A program made the position numbers and the translations under genes. From NCBI GenBank assembly GCA_964602655.1, contig CAZRSF010000013.1:1-64000 (forward strand): a DNA stretch of 64,000 nucleotides. Direction: 5' to 3'. Positions within the stretch are counted from its first letter, which is position 1, and every line of letters begins with the position of its first letter. Of the stretch, positions 8,024-17,260 are shown piece by piece. The notes beneath the pieces are model-generated. The model was not told where the DNA came from, made no database searches, and was given only the letters and a program-made list of their open reading frames with translations. Source of the stretch: Moduliflexus sp964602655 (GTDB lineage: Bacteria; Moduliflexota; Moduliflexia; Moduliflexales; Moduliflexaceae).

Positions 8024-8821
8024 TCAATCGTCTCTCTTTTTTGCCTCAATCCATAGTCGATCCATTTCCTCTGGAGCCATCTCTTTCCACTCTTTTCCTG
8101 TCGCTTGCATGACCTGCTCAATAGATGTAAACCGTCGAGTAAACTTACTAATGGCTTTGCGCAACGCATTTTCCGGATTCACCTTCAAAAAGCGGGAAAT
8201 GCTGACCAGCACAAACAGCAGATCGCCGAATTCATCTTCAATCTCGTCAATATCGCCATGTTTATACGCCTGACGAAGCTCAGAAAATTCCTCATCGAGT
8301 TTTTCTAAAATCTGTTGAAAATTTTCCCACTCAAAACCAACGTGAGACGCTTTCGATTGCAGCCGGTGCGCTCGAAGCAATGACGGCAGTTCCTTCGGAA
8401 CACCGTCTAACACAGATGTTCGTTCCACTTTTTTTTCAATTTGTTTGATTTGTTCCCAATTCACCAGCACGTCTTCCGCGTTTTTTACTTTCACATCGCC
8501 AAAGACGTGCGGATGCCGCCGAATCATTTTCGCATACACCGTTTCTATAATATCATAGACATCGCCGTTCCCTTCTTCGCCCAGTAATTGAGCGTAAAAG
8601 ACAATTTGGAACAGTAAATCACCCAGTTCTTCCTTCAAATTCTCCGAAGACCTTTCATCTACGGCTTCGAGGACTTCGTAGGCTTCTTCGATGACATACG
8701 GTTTCAGCGTATCGTATGTTTGCTTTCGATCCCAGGGACATCCTTGTTCGCTCCGCAAGGTCGCCATTAAGTCAATTAAATCTTCAAGCGTGACTTTTTT
8801 GTGAGTTGTTGATATTTTCAT
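8024..8821 (-). CDS. mazG: Nucleoside triphosphate pyrophosphohydrolase MazG
   Basis: All-alpha NTP pyrophosphatase that hydrolyses (d)NTPs to NMP and PPi, cleaning non-canonical nucleotides. Two MazG repeats are visible: CPWDRKQTYDTLKPYVIEE with EEAYEVLEAVD and EELGDLLFQ (metal-binding EExxE and ExxD) in the first half, and SKASHVGFEWEN with DEIEDEFGDLLFVLVS in the second. Full length is about 265 residues, as in E. coli MazG. The ATG at 8821 is preferred because AGGG lies 8 nt upstream. An in-frame ATG at 8836 has no ribosome binding site. Confidence 0.93.
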   Translation of the reverse strand: MKISTTHKKVTLEDLIDLMATLRSEQGCPWDRKQTYDTLKPYVIEEAYEVLEAVDERSSENLKEELGDLLFQIVFYAQLLGEEGNGDVYDIIETVYAKMIRRHPHVFGDVKVKNAEDVLVNWEQIKQIEKKVERTSVLDGVPKELPSLLRAHRLQSKASHVGFEWENFQQILEKLDEEFSELRQAYKHGDIDEIEDEFGDLLFVLVSISRFLKVNPENALRKAISKFTRRFTSIEQVMQATGKEWKEMAPEEMDRLWIEAKKRDD

Positions 8822-8836
8822 ATTATTTTCCCTCAT

Positions 8837-9322
8837 TTTTTATTTTTCTTTCATCCCTTCGGATAACAGTTTGTCAAAGTTTCCTATGAATGCATCGTTC
8901 GTTCAATAACAAATAGATTCGTACAGAAATGTCATTTTTAGGAATACCATTGTTGTCAAGAATCTTTTTGGCACCAATCGAGAATTCTTCTGGCATTCAA
9001 AAAACAGTGCTACAGATGTTCACCTCTCAATATTGCCGACTATCATGCCATTTCCAATAATATCAATGCATGACGGTTAGCACTTGACAAATTTTGCGGA
9101 GAAAATTTAAATGCTACTTTGTTACGCAGATGCGCGTATCACTTAATTTTTCCTTGCTTACAGGAGACATTTTTGACAATCAGAAGATTTACCCTGAAAA
9201 ATTTTCCCTTTCCAATAATGTCTATTGAATAGATTTGTTGCTCGATGAATGATAGTTCGACAGGTTCACCGTGACCGGCGCGTTTTTTAGGACATCTCGT
9301 TGTTGAGCAACAACTCTCATGA
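8837..9322. other. Divergent intergenic region
   Basis: About 490 bp of AT-rich DNA between divergent genes with no coding signal. A candidate promoter for the rightward lipoprotein gene is TTGACA at 9084-9089 with TTAAAT at 9107-9112 (17-nt spacer). Confidence 0.5.
9084..9112 (+). promoter_or_regulatory. Candidate sigma70 promoter
   Basis: TTGACA, a 17-nt spacer, then TTAAAT. It would give a leader of about 200 nt before the lipoprotein gene. Assigned by sequence only. Confidence 0.4.
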
Positions 9323-9325
9323 TTG

Positions 9326-10597
9326 ATGCTTATGAATTCTCAAATAAAATCGCCATTCGTATCGAAACAATGGTTGTTATTTTTCATCTGTGGGATATGC
9401 GTGATATTGCTTGGCCTGGTAGGATGTAAAGGCGTCACGGATAACCCCACAAGCCCGGCATTGGATGAAACGCCAACGGCACCCAAGCCAAATATCTCCA
9501 CAACTCCGACTCCTGGAAAAGACGAGCTGCCGACGCCGCTCCCGAATTCAAGCAGTTGTGATAATTATTCGGATCGCCCGACAGATAAAAATCTACGGAC
9601 ATTATCTCTTGATGGAAGTGCGTTGCGCGTGGTCATGGATTGTGCCGGAGATGTTGACTGGTTTACCATTCAACTTTCCACACAACCAGCCAAATTAAAA
9701 ATTGCCTTAACTGATATGTCGGAAGAAAGCGATTTTGATCTGGTCGTGTATGATTCGGCAGTGAAAGAATTAAAAGATGGACGCAGTTCGCGTTCAGGCA
9801 ATAGCGATGAAGAACTCTCATTGACTGTTAATGATTCATTGCTCTATGTTCAAGTCTATGCGTTCAGCAAGCGCGGCGAAGCGTTGTTAACGGTCACAAC
9901 ACTCAATAATAGCACATCCGTGCTCACGCCAACGCCGACTCCAACGCCAATCGGAGGAATAACACCGACGCCGACGCCTGAAATCAATCAATTAACGTAT
10001 GAGCAATTGCTTCACTCAAAATTCTGGCAATTTCCGCGAGGAACGAATTCCGCGCTGCTTGAACGATCAATTGAGACGATCCAGACGAAAACAGTTTCCT
10101 GTAAACAATCTGGCGTCAAAGATGCGGTGATCACAGGTGAATTGACGATTGGCAATTATGCCCACGTCGAACGAGACCTGCTGAAATCAGTAGATTACGT
10201 GGATGGCTGGGCATTGGTCGTCTTTAACGGATCGGAACAATTTTTAGATGTTCTGAATCTGACAACGCGCTTGAACATTTCTTCGAAGAATCTGGAAATG
10301 GTGGTGAATATTCCCACTGAAGTCAACCGAGAAGATGCGGATGAGTTTTCCATTAAATCAGAGGGAGAAGTCGTGTATTATCTGGCGCACTCCTATGGAG
10401 ACTTAGCGCAAAGCAGTTCCAAAGATGTCAGAATTTCTTCGGGCGTTGTGGGAAAACTCAATGATATTCTGTTCGAACAAACGGCTGAAGTCGAGTGGCA
10501 ATTCGAAGGGAAAGACGGGTTCATCTGCTACGGAAGCGAAGAAGGAAAAACGATAGCAGATTTCGAATTAGGCAATTTCCTCTCTTTTCAAGAGTAG
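9326..10597 (+). CDS. Lipoprotein with PPC-like domain and Thr-Pro linkers
   Basis: A predicted lipoprotein: hydrophobic signal ending in the lipobox LVGC, then a Thr/Pro-rich linker. A beta domain (about 90-205) with DWFTIQL and FDLVVYD follows and resembles the bacterial pre-peptidase C-terminal (PPC) fold. A second run of TPTPTP repeats leads to a C-terminal domain I do not recognise, with Cys residues. Probably an envelope-anchored surface protein. Possible starts are TTG 9323, ATG 9326 and ATG 9332; none has a clear Shine-Dalgarno sequence. It converges on the caspase-like gene, which uses similar TPTPTP linkers, but no shared operon exists. Confidence 0.75.
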   Translation: MLMNSQIKSPFVSKQWLLFFICGICVILLGLVGCKGVTDNPTSPALDETPTAPKPNISTTPTPGKDELPTPLPNSSSCDNYSDRPTDKNLRTLSLDGSALRVVMDCAGDVDWFTIQLSTQPAKLKIALTDMSEESDFDLVVYDSAVKELKDGRSSRSGNSDEELSLTVNDSLLYVQVYAFSKRGEALLTVTTLNNSTSVLTPTPTPTPIGGITPTPTPEINQLTYEQLLHSKFWQFPRGTNSALLERSIETIQTKTVSCKQSGVKDAVITGELTIGNYAHVERDLLKSVDYVDGWALVVFNGSEQFLDVLNLTTRLNISSKNLEMVVNIPTEVNREDADEFSIKSEGEVVYYLAHSYGDLAQSSSKDVRISSGVVGKLNDILFEQTAEVEWQFEGKDGFICYGSEEGKTIADFELGNFLSFQE

Positions 10598-10607
10598 TTC
10601 TAAAAAA

Positions 10608-10636
10608 TGCCCGGCCAGGACGCTCTGTGCCGGGCA
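10608..10636. terminator. Bidirectional terminator
   Basis: Eight-bp GC-rich stem 10608-10615/10629-10636, flanked by TTTTA on the right and AAAAAA on the left. It serves both convergent genes. Confidence 0.7.
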
Positions 10637-10644
10637 CACTCATT

Positions 10645-12771
10645 TTATTCGCATCGAAATGTCCGATTGAACGTCTTGATGCTTAACGTTCCTTTCAACA
10701 ACTCCTCTAACGCTCGGTTCTTTTTCCCGGATTCAAGCATCCCGACCGCGCATTCGAAAGAGCGTCCGTCAAGTTCTCCCGAATCGAACCAATGCGCCAA
10801 TTGTTGAATCTGCGTTTCGACCGTTTTTGCCTTAAACGCCTCTGCATTCATCGTTAAGGCAATCCCGGCAGAAAAGTCGCCTTGTATCTTCGGCGTTTGC
10901 TCGTTCCCTTCCGAACGCGCTTTCTCTTGTACCTGGCGCTTCACAAAATCCCAGATTTCTTCCACCTCGATATAGCCGTCCTCATTGCGATCAGCCTTGC
11001 CTTTCAAGCCGTCCAGCAAATAGTACGTGAAGACACCATGTTTATATTCCTCCAATTCTAACGACAGCTCTTTCCCGTTCGACGCGCTGATGATCACGCG
11101 TCCTTCTCCTGTGAATTTCTCCCAGGGAACTTCTGTTGGAAGACTTCGGCTTTGATGTGTCCGTTTGACCGTCGCCGCGCTATAGCACGAATCGAGAAAC
11201 GTCACCAATTGTCGTGAGGAAATCCGATCCAACATATCCGCAATATCGTTGCTATTCAGCGCGGTGGAGAGCAAATCGTCAATATCCGCGTCGTATGTGA
11301 CCCAATAGGTTTGATCTTCTTCTTGCGCGCCATGCCCCGAATAGTAAATGATTACGGTATCATCCTCAGTCGCCTTGCGTCTCAGGCCATTCAACGCCTT
11401 TTTGATATTGGCGGTCGTCGCCTGTTCGCTTAATAACAACTGCACATTTTCTGTCGGAATTGCGCCATACATCGGGTCTGTGAACACATCATACAATCCC
11501 TGCGCGTCATTCACCGTATAACTCAAATTCAATCGCGCATCCTGATACGCGCCGATGCCAATGATCACGGCATAACGTTGTCCCGGAATGACAGAGACAG
11601 ACGCGACTTCAGCAACCGCTTTCCTGTCGGTTTCTGTTCGCGCAATCGTCATCTCTTGCGTCGCCACATTCCCTTGCCGATCAATCGCCTCGATCTGAAT
11701 TCGATTGTTTCCAGGTTCTAACGCAACGGATTGCTGGAACGCCAATGTTGTCTGTTGTTCTTCATTGGCTGATGACTCCGCCGAGGAAAGAATCAATCCC
11801 TTCGCATCGTCGCGTCCGACAGAGACGCGTACCAATTCCATACCGCCATCATCATTTGCCACGCCGGAAATCGTAAGTTCCTGCGCCTCCGTTTTTTCAG
11901 GAATGATCGAGGCGAGTGTAATCGTCGGAATGGTCGAATCCTCCGTTTCTACAGGCAGAACTGGAGTCGGTGTCGGCGTTTTTTGACGAGGTGAAACCGG
12001 GGTTGGCGTCGCTTTTTTGGGAACTGGCGTTGCCGTGGCTTTCGCAACAACCGTTTCGCCAGAACGATTTCTGACAATCGAAAATTGTTCGACAGCCGCC
12101 TGGTCATTCAGATCTATCGCTTCCACCGTGACGTTATTTTGCCCGAAATCCAACGGAACGCCGATCCAAAAATCTTCTTGTTGCCGTTTGTTCATCTCAA
12201 AGTGTGAGGTCGTGACGACACCGTGATTTTCCACGCTGATTTTGATCTCCCTGACTCCGGCAGCGCTATTGGCAATCCCTTTCAGATCGAGCATTTTTTC
12301 CTCAATTTGTTCCGGCAGCGGCGATGTCAATGTCAGTTCCGGCGCGGCGTTCTCCATCTGCGTCGGTTCCGGAGTCGGCGTTTCGACCTTCGGCGTTAAC
12401 ACGGCATATTTCGAGGCAATATCCAAGCAATCCTTGACAGGTTTTCCCGGCTCGATCCCCTTGTCTTGAGCTAATTGACAGTAGGTAAACGCCTGTTCCA
12501 TATCGCCGATGGCAAGCGAGGCGATTCCGATTCCTAAATACGGATAATACGCCGTATAACGCATGCCATAATTTTTCTTTTTCGACGAAACGGGATCGTC
12601 CTCAATCGCTTTCAGATAGAACTCAATCGCGCGTTCCCACTCTTTACGATCAGATGCTCGCTGCGCTTCGGTATAATATTCATACCATTTCGGCGCCGCC
12701 CACGCGACATCGTGAGCCATCACGCAGAATACGATTCCGAACACAAGTAAACGTATTGTTCTATGTAACAT
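10645..12771 (-). CDS. Secreted caspase-like (C14) protein with TPR, Ig-like and EF-hand elements
   Basis: About 708 residues. A signal peptide ends near VAWA. TPR-like repeats follow (about 27-125), then Thr/Pro linkers separating two Ig-like beta domains, and a caspase/C14 peptidase domain (about 405-660). The catalytic dyad is intact: His480 in YYSGHG and Cys529 in FLDSCYSAA. Residues 594-605 (DRNEDGYIEVEE) form a canonical EF-hand-type calcium loop, which suggests calcium control as in metacaspases. The C-terminus has a few more helices. Chosen start ATG 12771 has AAGG 8 nt upstream; an in-frame GTG lies at 12780. It follows the CsgG-like gene by about 70 nt on the same strand. Both encode a similar N-terminal TPR segment (WYEYYTEAQRA versus WHEYYMNAEKA), which hints at a shared partner. 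Confidence 0.88.
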   Translation of the reverse strand: MLHRTIRLLVFGIVFCVMAHDVAWAAPKWYEYYTEAQRASDRKEWERAIEFYLKAIEDDPVSSKKKNYGMRYTAYYPYLGIGIASLAIGDMEQAFTYCQLAQDKGIEPGKPVKDCLDIASKYAVLTPKVETPTPEPTQMENAAPELTLTSPLPEQIEEKMLDLKGIANSAAGVREIKISVENHGVVTTSHFEMNKRQQEDFWIGVPLDFGQNNVTVEAIDLNDQAAVEQFSIVRNRSGETVVAKATATPVPKKATPTPVSPRQKTPTPTPVLPVETEDSTIPTITLASIIPEKTEAQELTISGVANDDGGMELVRVSVGRDDAKGLILSSAESSANEEQQTTLAFQQSVALEPGNNRIQIEAIDRQGNVATQEMTIARTETDRKAVAEVASVSVIPGQRYAVIIGIGAYQDARLNLSYTVNDAQGLYDVFTDPMYGAIPTENVQLLLSEQATTANIKKALNGLRRKATEDDTVIIYYSGHGAQEEDQTYWVTYDADIDDLLSTALNSNDIADMLDRISSRQLVTFLDSCYSAATVKRTHQSRSLPTEVPWEKFTGEGRVIISASNGKELSLELEEYKHGVFTYYLLDGLKGKADRNEDGYIEVEEIWDFVKRQVQEKARSEGNEQTPKIQGDFSAGIALTMNAEAFKAKTVETQIQQLAHWFDSGELDGRSFECAVGMLESGKKNRALEELLKGTLSIKTFNRTFRCE

Positions 12772-12840
12772 ACCTTCCACCTTCTTTTCTCTGATTGTGT
12801 TTAAGAGAAACGAACGTATTTCGTCTCTCCACAGACGCTC

Positions 12841-13731
12841 CTACTTATTATTTGACGGTTGGTACAATATTTTTTCTGTTAATTCCGTGACCATATCGGG
12901 AATTTTTTCTTCCCCGTCGCCCTTGACGTTGTCGCCTGTTTTTGCCACGCCAGTCTCGACATCAATCAGCCTGGCATTGATCGTATAGACCGTTCCGGTT
13001 TTGATGATACTTCCGATAATCACAAATTGCGCGCCTGTCAGCTTACCGATCTCCACCGCTGTATTCGAATCTACCGCTCCGGTCAGTTGGAGTTGCTGTT
13101 CCTGAAGCACTTGCTCCACCATGCCGCGCTCGATGACGACAAAATCGCCGAACCCGGCAAGTTCGGTGCGGAAAAGTTCGGAAACAGCTTCCCCGAAGTC
13201 TTCAGCGACCATTAATCCTTGAAAATTCAACACCGCAATTTTCGCGCCCGGCTCGATCACAGGTTGAGACGGTGGCACGTCAACTGTCGTGTCTTGCTCA
13301 AGGGATTCCGGCGATGGTTTCAACGCATCATCAGACTTTTGTTCACTGATGTTGAGACAGCGAACAATCATAAATTTCGGTTCCACGCCATATTCTTTCG
13401 CCTGCTCACAGGCTTTACGCGATTCTTCATCGTTTCCAAGCTGGCGATATGCTCGCGCTAACGCAAGATACGGAAAATATTGAATCGGTTTCAGCTTTCC
13501 GGGAATTCTTTTGAACCGTGCGGGTTGCGGTTCTTTTTCTATCGCCTTTTGCAACAACGTGACCGCGCTCTCCCAATTTTTTTGCTGAGCGGCCTTCTCG
13601 GCATTCATATAATATTCATGCCACGGCATCTCTTTTTCTGCCGCATCGGATACGCAGGCGATCCCAACGCACAAACAGGCAGCCATGCTGATATTTCGCA
13701 TGAAGGACAGGGCGATACGTCGAATTCTCAT
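12841..13731 (-). CDS. CsgG-family protein with N-terminal TPR
   Basis: About 296 residues. The signal segment ends near SDAAEK. A TPR-like region spans about 20-130. A CsgG/TolB-N-like domain (about 165-290) contains KIAVLNFQG, VVIERGMVEQVLQEQ, GKLTGAQFVIIGSI and NARLIDVETG. CsgG proteins form or regulate outer-membrane export pores, while standalone relatives act as envelope regulators. This protein lacks the lipobox of true CsgG. Start ATG 13731 has GGAG 5-6 nt upstream. A longer reading frame begins at 13827 but lacks a signal-like N-terminus. The caspase-like gene follows directly. Confidence 0.85.
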   Translation of the reverse strand: MRIRRIALSFMRNISMAACLCVGIACVSDAAEKEMPWHEYYMNAEKAAQQKNWESAVTLLQKAIEKEPQPARFKRIPGKLKPIQYFPYLALARAYRQLGNDEESRKACEQAKEYGVEPKFMIVRCLNISEQKSDDALKPSPESLEQDTTVDVPPSQPVIEPGAKIAVLNFQGLMVAEDFGEAVSELFRTELAGFGDFVVIERGMVEQVLQEQQLQLTGAVDSNTAVEIGKLTGAQFVIIGSIIKTGTVYTINARLIDVETGVAKTGDNVKGDGEEKIPDMVTELTEKILYQPSNNK

Positions 13732-13856
13732 AACTGCTCCGTTGTTTACATCAACCAATTCATTCAATGTTGACGATTTACTTATCAATAGATTCGAGCC
13801 CAAAGAAAAGTCAAGTGAACAACCCAAAATTCACAAATTATTTTCCTATAACAAAA

Positions 13857-13888
13857 AACGCCGGACTCTGATGAAAGAATCCGGCGTT
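13857..13888 (-). terminator. Rho-independent terminator (leftward)
   Basis: Nine-bp GC-rich stem 13857-13865/13880-13888. On the minus strand it is followed by TTTTTTG. It ends the three-gene operon 17119-13914. Confidence 0.8.
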
Positions 13889-13913
13889 TGGAAGAAACGA
13901 ATACGAACGACTG

Positions 13914-15008
13914 TTATGGCTGCGCGACGACCCGGTCATCCTCTTCTATGCTCATTCCGGGAGTTAAGGAGTCGATTTCTCCGAGAGAAAACCCTTCCTG
14001 AACGTCAGTGACGCGAATTTTTCCGACCAATTGATCTCCTCGATACACATCCAACATCATTCCAGATTGAATCCCATCAGATCGAGTGAGATTGATTGAA
14101 ATTTGCTGATCACGCTTCAGGACAACATACCCTTCGCGAACCACTTGTGATGGCGGCGTTACGGCGCTTTTCTCAGAAGCAGGGGTTGGTTCGGATGGTT
14201 GAGAAACAGGCAGTGAAATATTGGTCACGCCAAGCTCTTCCAGATGCTTCCGCGCTTTTTCAGTCTCTTTATGGGACGGAAATTGCTGCGCCATGCGAGA
14301 AAAGGCGTCTTTGGCCTGTTCTGCTTGATCCAATTTCAGATAATTTTCTCCTAACATCAACAGGGCGTCAGCAAGAAAAGCGGATTCGGGAAAACGCTCG
14401 ATTAAATAGTGTAATCTGGCATTCGACGACTCATATCGCTTTTCGATTCGATAAAAACGGGCGACAAGATATTCGTGTTCCGCTAATTTATCATGAACCT
14501 CTCGAATCTTTGCCTGCGTCTTTTCGACAACCGCCTGATTCTCAGGATAATTTTCCAATACGGTCTGGAGTTCGGTCAAGGCCTCATTGATGTCGGTTTG
14601 ATCTCGCTCCGGGCCAAGCGCTTCTTGAAACCGACAGACGCCTAACTTATATTGGGCTTCCGCCGCCATCGGATCGTTTGGAAAAAAGGTCAGAAAGCTG
14701 ATATATTCCGCCGCAGCGTCTTCATATTGCTTTAACGCAAAATAGCATTCTCCCGCATAAAATCGCGTGATTCCCGCAGAATCGCTGCGGATGAAATGAT
14801 CCTTAATGTATAAAAAATGCCCTAAAGCCTTTTCATACTCCCCCTGCTCGTAATACGCATTCGCTTGCGCAAGCAGTTCTGTTTCCGAGCCTTTAAGCGT
14901 TTCCGGGATTTCCACCGACGGCGCGCATGCTGTCAGCCCAATCAATGTGAATAATCCGATCCCCAACAAGAAGCATCTTCTATATATCGTGTGCATACTC
15001 ATACGCAT
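13914..15008 (-). CDS. BamD-like TPR lipoprotein with FlgT-C-like tail
   Basis: Lipoprotein with signal and lipobox LTAC, then a TPR array like BamD/YbgF (EKALGHFLYIKDHF, YEDAAAEYISFLTFFPNDPMAAEAQYKLG, then further repeats to about residue 270). A Pro/Ser linker follows. The C-terminal beta module (VVLKRDQQISINLTRSDGIQ ... MLDVYRGDQLVGKIRVTDV) resembles FlgT C-terminal domains. True BamD lacks this tail and this gene is not near other bam genes, so it is likelier an envelope scaffold than the Bam component. The start is uncertain: ATGs at 15008, 15002 and 14996 all keep the lipoprotein signal. A TTG at 15065 sits only 3 nt after AAGGAG. It is the last gene of a three-gene operon. Confidence 0.8.
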   Translation of the reverse strand: MRMSMHTIYRRCFLLGIGLFTLIGLTACAPSVEIPETLKGSETELLAQANAYYEQGEYEKALGHFLYIKDHFIRSDSAGITRFYAGECYFALKQYEDAAAEYISFLTFFPNDPMAAEAQYKLGVCRFQEALGPERDQTDINEALTELQTVLENYPENQAVVEKTQAKIREVHDKLAEHEYLVARFYRIEKRYESSNARLHYLIERFPESAFLADALLMLGENYLKLDQAEQAKDAFSRMAQQFPSHKETEKARKHLEELGVTNISLPVSQPSEPTPASEKSAVTPPSQVVREGYVVLKRDQQISINLTRSDGIQSGMMLDVYRGDQLVGKIRVTDVQEGFSLGEIDSLTPGMSIEEDDRVVAQP

Positions 15009-15083
15009 CTGAAAAATGAAAACGGCACAATCCGATAAAGCACAGGACTGCGCCGATCTTCTCAAGCTCTCCTTCTGACATGT

Positions 15084-16274
15084 TTATTGACGTTCTGCTT
15101 CCAACACAGCTTTTAACTGAAGAAATGCGCCTTCCTGTATCCGCACCTCTTCAACATAGTTTCGGTAGCCCGGCTTGGTGACTCGCACCGTATAATTGCC
15201 AGGTTCTTTATTCAAAATCACCGGGGTATAGCCCATATCTTCGCCATTCAACCAGACCTTCGCGTGCGATGGTTCGGATTCGATACGAAACTCCACGACC
15301 ACTGGGTCAAGATCGCGATGGATATTTTTGGTGATATTATCTTCAATGACCACATCCTCGCTCAATTCGCGATATTTTTTCCCGCGAATCGTCAGGCGAT
15401 ATTTCCCAGGCTTCTTTTCAAGCGGCAGCGGGGTTTCTCCCATATACACATCATCAAGATGCACTTCAGCGCCCGGCGGGTTCGTGGTGATCTTCAGTCC
15501 CCCGACTCGTTCGACCAAATCTTCGGTAATCTGGAGCGTTTCATCTGCTGCAATCGTCGCCTGAATAATCTTATCGCGGAATCCCTCCTTTTTCAGCGTA
15601 ATCACATAGACCCCGACCGGCTTATCATGCGTAAACGGCGAGGTGCCCAACAAATCGTCTCCAATATACGCCTTTGCGGCTGGCGGCGTCGTTTCAATGA
15701 CAATTTTTCCAATCTGGCGCACTAAATCGGCATCAACATTCTGAACTTTCGATGCTTCAATCACAATATCCTCTTCATACGTATAAAAATGCTCTTTTTC
15801 AACCTTGACAACGTATTTTCCAGGAGAAAGCTGGACATCGAATGGCGTGACCTGCCCCTGCCGAAGCCCATCGAGATACACCGTTGCGCCGGACGGCGTG
15901 CTTGAAATCTTCACATTTCCATATTCTTTCGATAATTTCGCCTGAATCATTGCCGTTTGATTTTTTTCGACAGAAATTCGGCGAGCGTAGGTCTGAAATC
16001 CTGATAATACGACTTTGACGTCATACGTTCCATGCGAGAACGCTTTTTTAAAAGGGGTTTGGCCGATGAGCGCGCTATCTACATAGACCGACGCGCCATC
16101 AGGGGACGATTCGACCGATAAGACGCCTTCATTGGAAAACATCGTGGAAAATTGCCGGAAAAAGCTTCCGGCTGATGCCCACAAACTATCCAACGGTAAC
16201 ACCTGTGTAAGAATTGCTCCGATACAAAAGAGGACGAACAGAATAGAAACAACCGAAAGCACCTTTTTCATCAT
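15084..16274 (-). CDS. Membrane-anchored protein with five PEGA domains
   Basis: A 396-residue protein: one N-terminal transmembrane helix (about 4-25) followed by five tandem PEGA beta domains, starting near residues 53, 122, 191, 259 and 330. Each has the pattern SxPxGAxVYxDxxxxGxTP ... PGxYxVxVxKxGY. PEGA domains are found in surface-layer and envelope proteins and bind other envelope parts. It lies 5 nt after the upstream coiled-coil membrane gene and 75 nt before the TPR lipoprotein gene, so the three are probably co-transcribed and may form one periplasmic assembly. Confidence 0.9.
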   Translation of the reverse strand: MMKKVLSVVSILFVLFCIGAILTQVLPLDSLWASAGSFFRQFSTMFSNEGVLSVESSPDGASVYVDSALIGQTPFKKAFSHGTYDVKVVLSGFQTYARRISVEKNQTAMIQAKLSKEYGNVKISSTPSGATVYLDGLRQGQVTPFDVQLSPGKYVVKVEKEHFYTYEEDIVIEASKVQNVDADLVRQIGKIVIETTPPAAKAYIGDDLLGTSPFTHDKPVGVYVITLKKEGFRDKIIQATIAADETLQITEDLVERVGGLKITTNPPGAEVHLDDVYMGETPLPLEKKPGKYRLTIRGKKYRELSEDVVIEDNITKNIHRDLDPVVVEFRIESEPSHAKVWLNGEDMGYTPVILNKEPGNYTVRVTKPGYRNYVEEVRIQEGAFLQLKAVLEAERQ

Positions 16275-16279
16275 AATGG

Positions 16280-17119
16280 CTATACCTGCTGATAGGTTAT
16301 CCGATCGAGCGTCTCGACAGTGTCATCAATGGCCTCGCTAAGATTCATCACTGTTTGATACACCAGGCTTAATTCATCAGAGCCTTCATGTATTTCTGAA
16401 AAACTGAGACGAATAATCGAGAGGTGAACTTCCCGAAGCGAGGTCAGAATATTGGTCAATTTCGATTGCACGTACTCTTTCCCTCGTAAAATTTCTTCCT
16501 GACTTTTGAGCTGCTTAGCAAGAGAATCTCGCGTTCTGATCCATTCGGATCGAATGAAATCATCAGCCGCATCGCGTTCGATCTTTTGTTGATAATGCTG
16601 CAAAATCATGTTCGTGCGATCCATATCGTCATGACATCGCAACCCGTGATCAATCGCCTGCGCCTTACGAGTCAGCAACACAATCTTTTCCATCAACGCC
16701 TGAATCGCCGGCAGTACATCGCCGAAAGACTCGATGAACAGGCCGCTTCGATCGAGAATCGCCACTTTGATTTCTCGATAGATGTCCATAGACTGAGATA
16801 ACACGCGAGCATACTGATGATCCATCTGAGTTCTGGCGTCAGAGAAGACCTCTTCAATGGCATCATACTGCGTATCGAGCAATCGGGTCAACTTTCGAGA
16901 CAAGGCAGCGGCCACCCGCGCGTCAGAAAGCGTAATGGCGATTGAAAGCGCAACCCCAAAAACCAGAAACCACGGCTGCACCACAATACTGGCAACAATC
17001 GCGACGCAAAAGACGACACCCGCCCATTTCAGGCTGGAAAATAAGTCTAACACCGCCTTCTCGCTCGGCGCGTCATCAATGATCTGATACTGTTGCAACT
17101 CAAGCTCTTGCGTATTCAT
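16280..17119 (-). CDS. Two-helix membrane protein with coiled coil
   Basis: A 279-residue protein of unknown function. A short cytoplasmic N-terminus leads to two adjacent transmembrane helices (about 31-66, WAGVVFCVAIVAS and PWFLVFGVALSIAI). A long alpha-helical, probably coiled-coil domain rich in Asp, Arg and Gln follows. No enzymatic motif is seen. It is the first gene of the operon with the PEGA and TPR proteins. TTGACA about 35 nt upstream could be a -35 element, but the -10 is poor. Confidence 0.75.
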   Translation of the reverse strand: MNTQELELQQYQIIDDAPSEKAVLDLFSSLKWAGVVFCVAIVASIVVQPWFLVFGVALSIAITLSDARVAAALSRKLTRLLDTQYDAIEEVFSDARTQMDHQYARVLSQSMDIYREIKVAILDRSGLFIESFGDVLPAIQALMEKIVLLTRKAQAIDHGLRCHDDMDRTNMILQHYQQKIERDAADDFIRSEWIRTRDSLAKQLKSQEEILRGKEYVQSKLTNILTSLREVHLSIIRLSFSEIHEGSDELSLVYQTVMNLSEAIDDTVETLDRITYQQV

Positions 17120-17260
17120 GCTGCTTAACTAACCACTATTTCAGACGTTTGTCAAGAAAAAATACACGATTTTAACAGGCAGGCCACGATTATCAAGAGG
17201 AACATTTGCGATGCGACCACAATGTAAAATACTGATTCGAGTCAAGATGTTTTGCGCGCC

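Noticed and set aside
13914..15065. Gene 13914-15008 as the essential BamD
   Set aside because: It has a FlgT-C-like tail and no neighbouring bam genes; BamD-like is the most that can be said.
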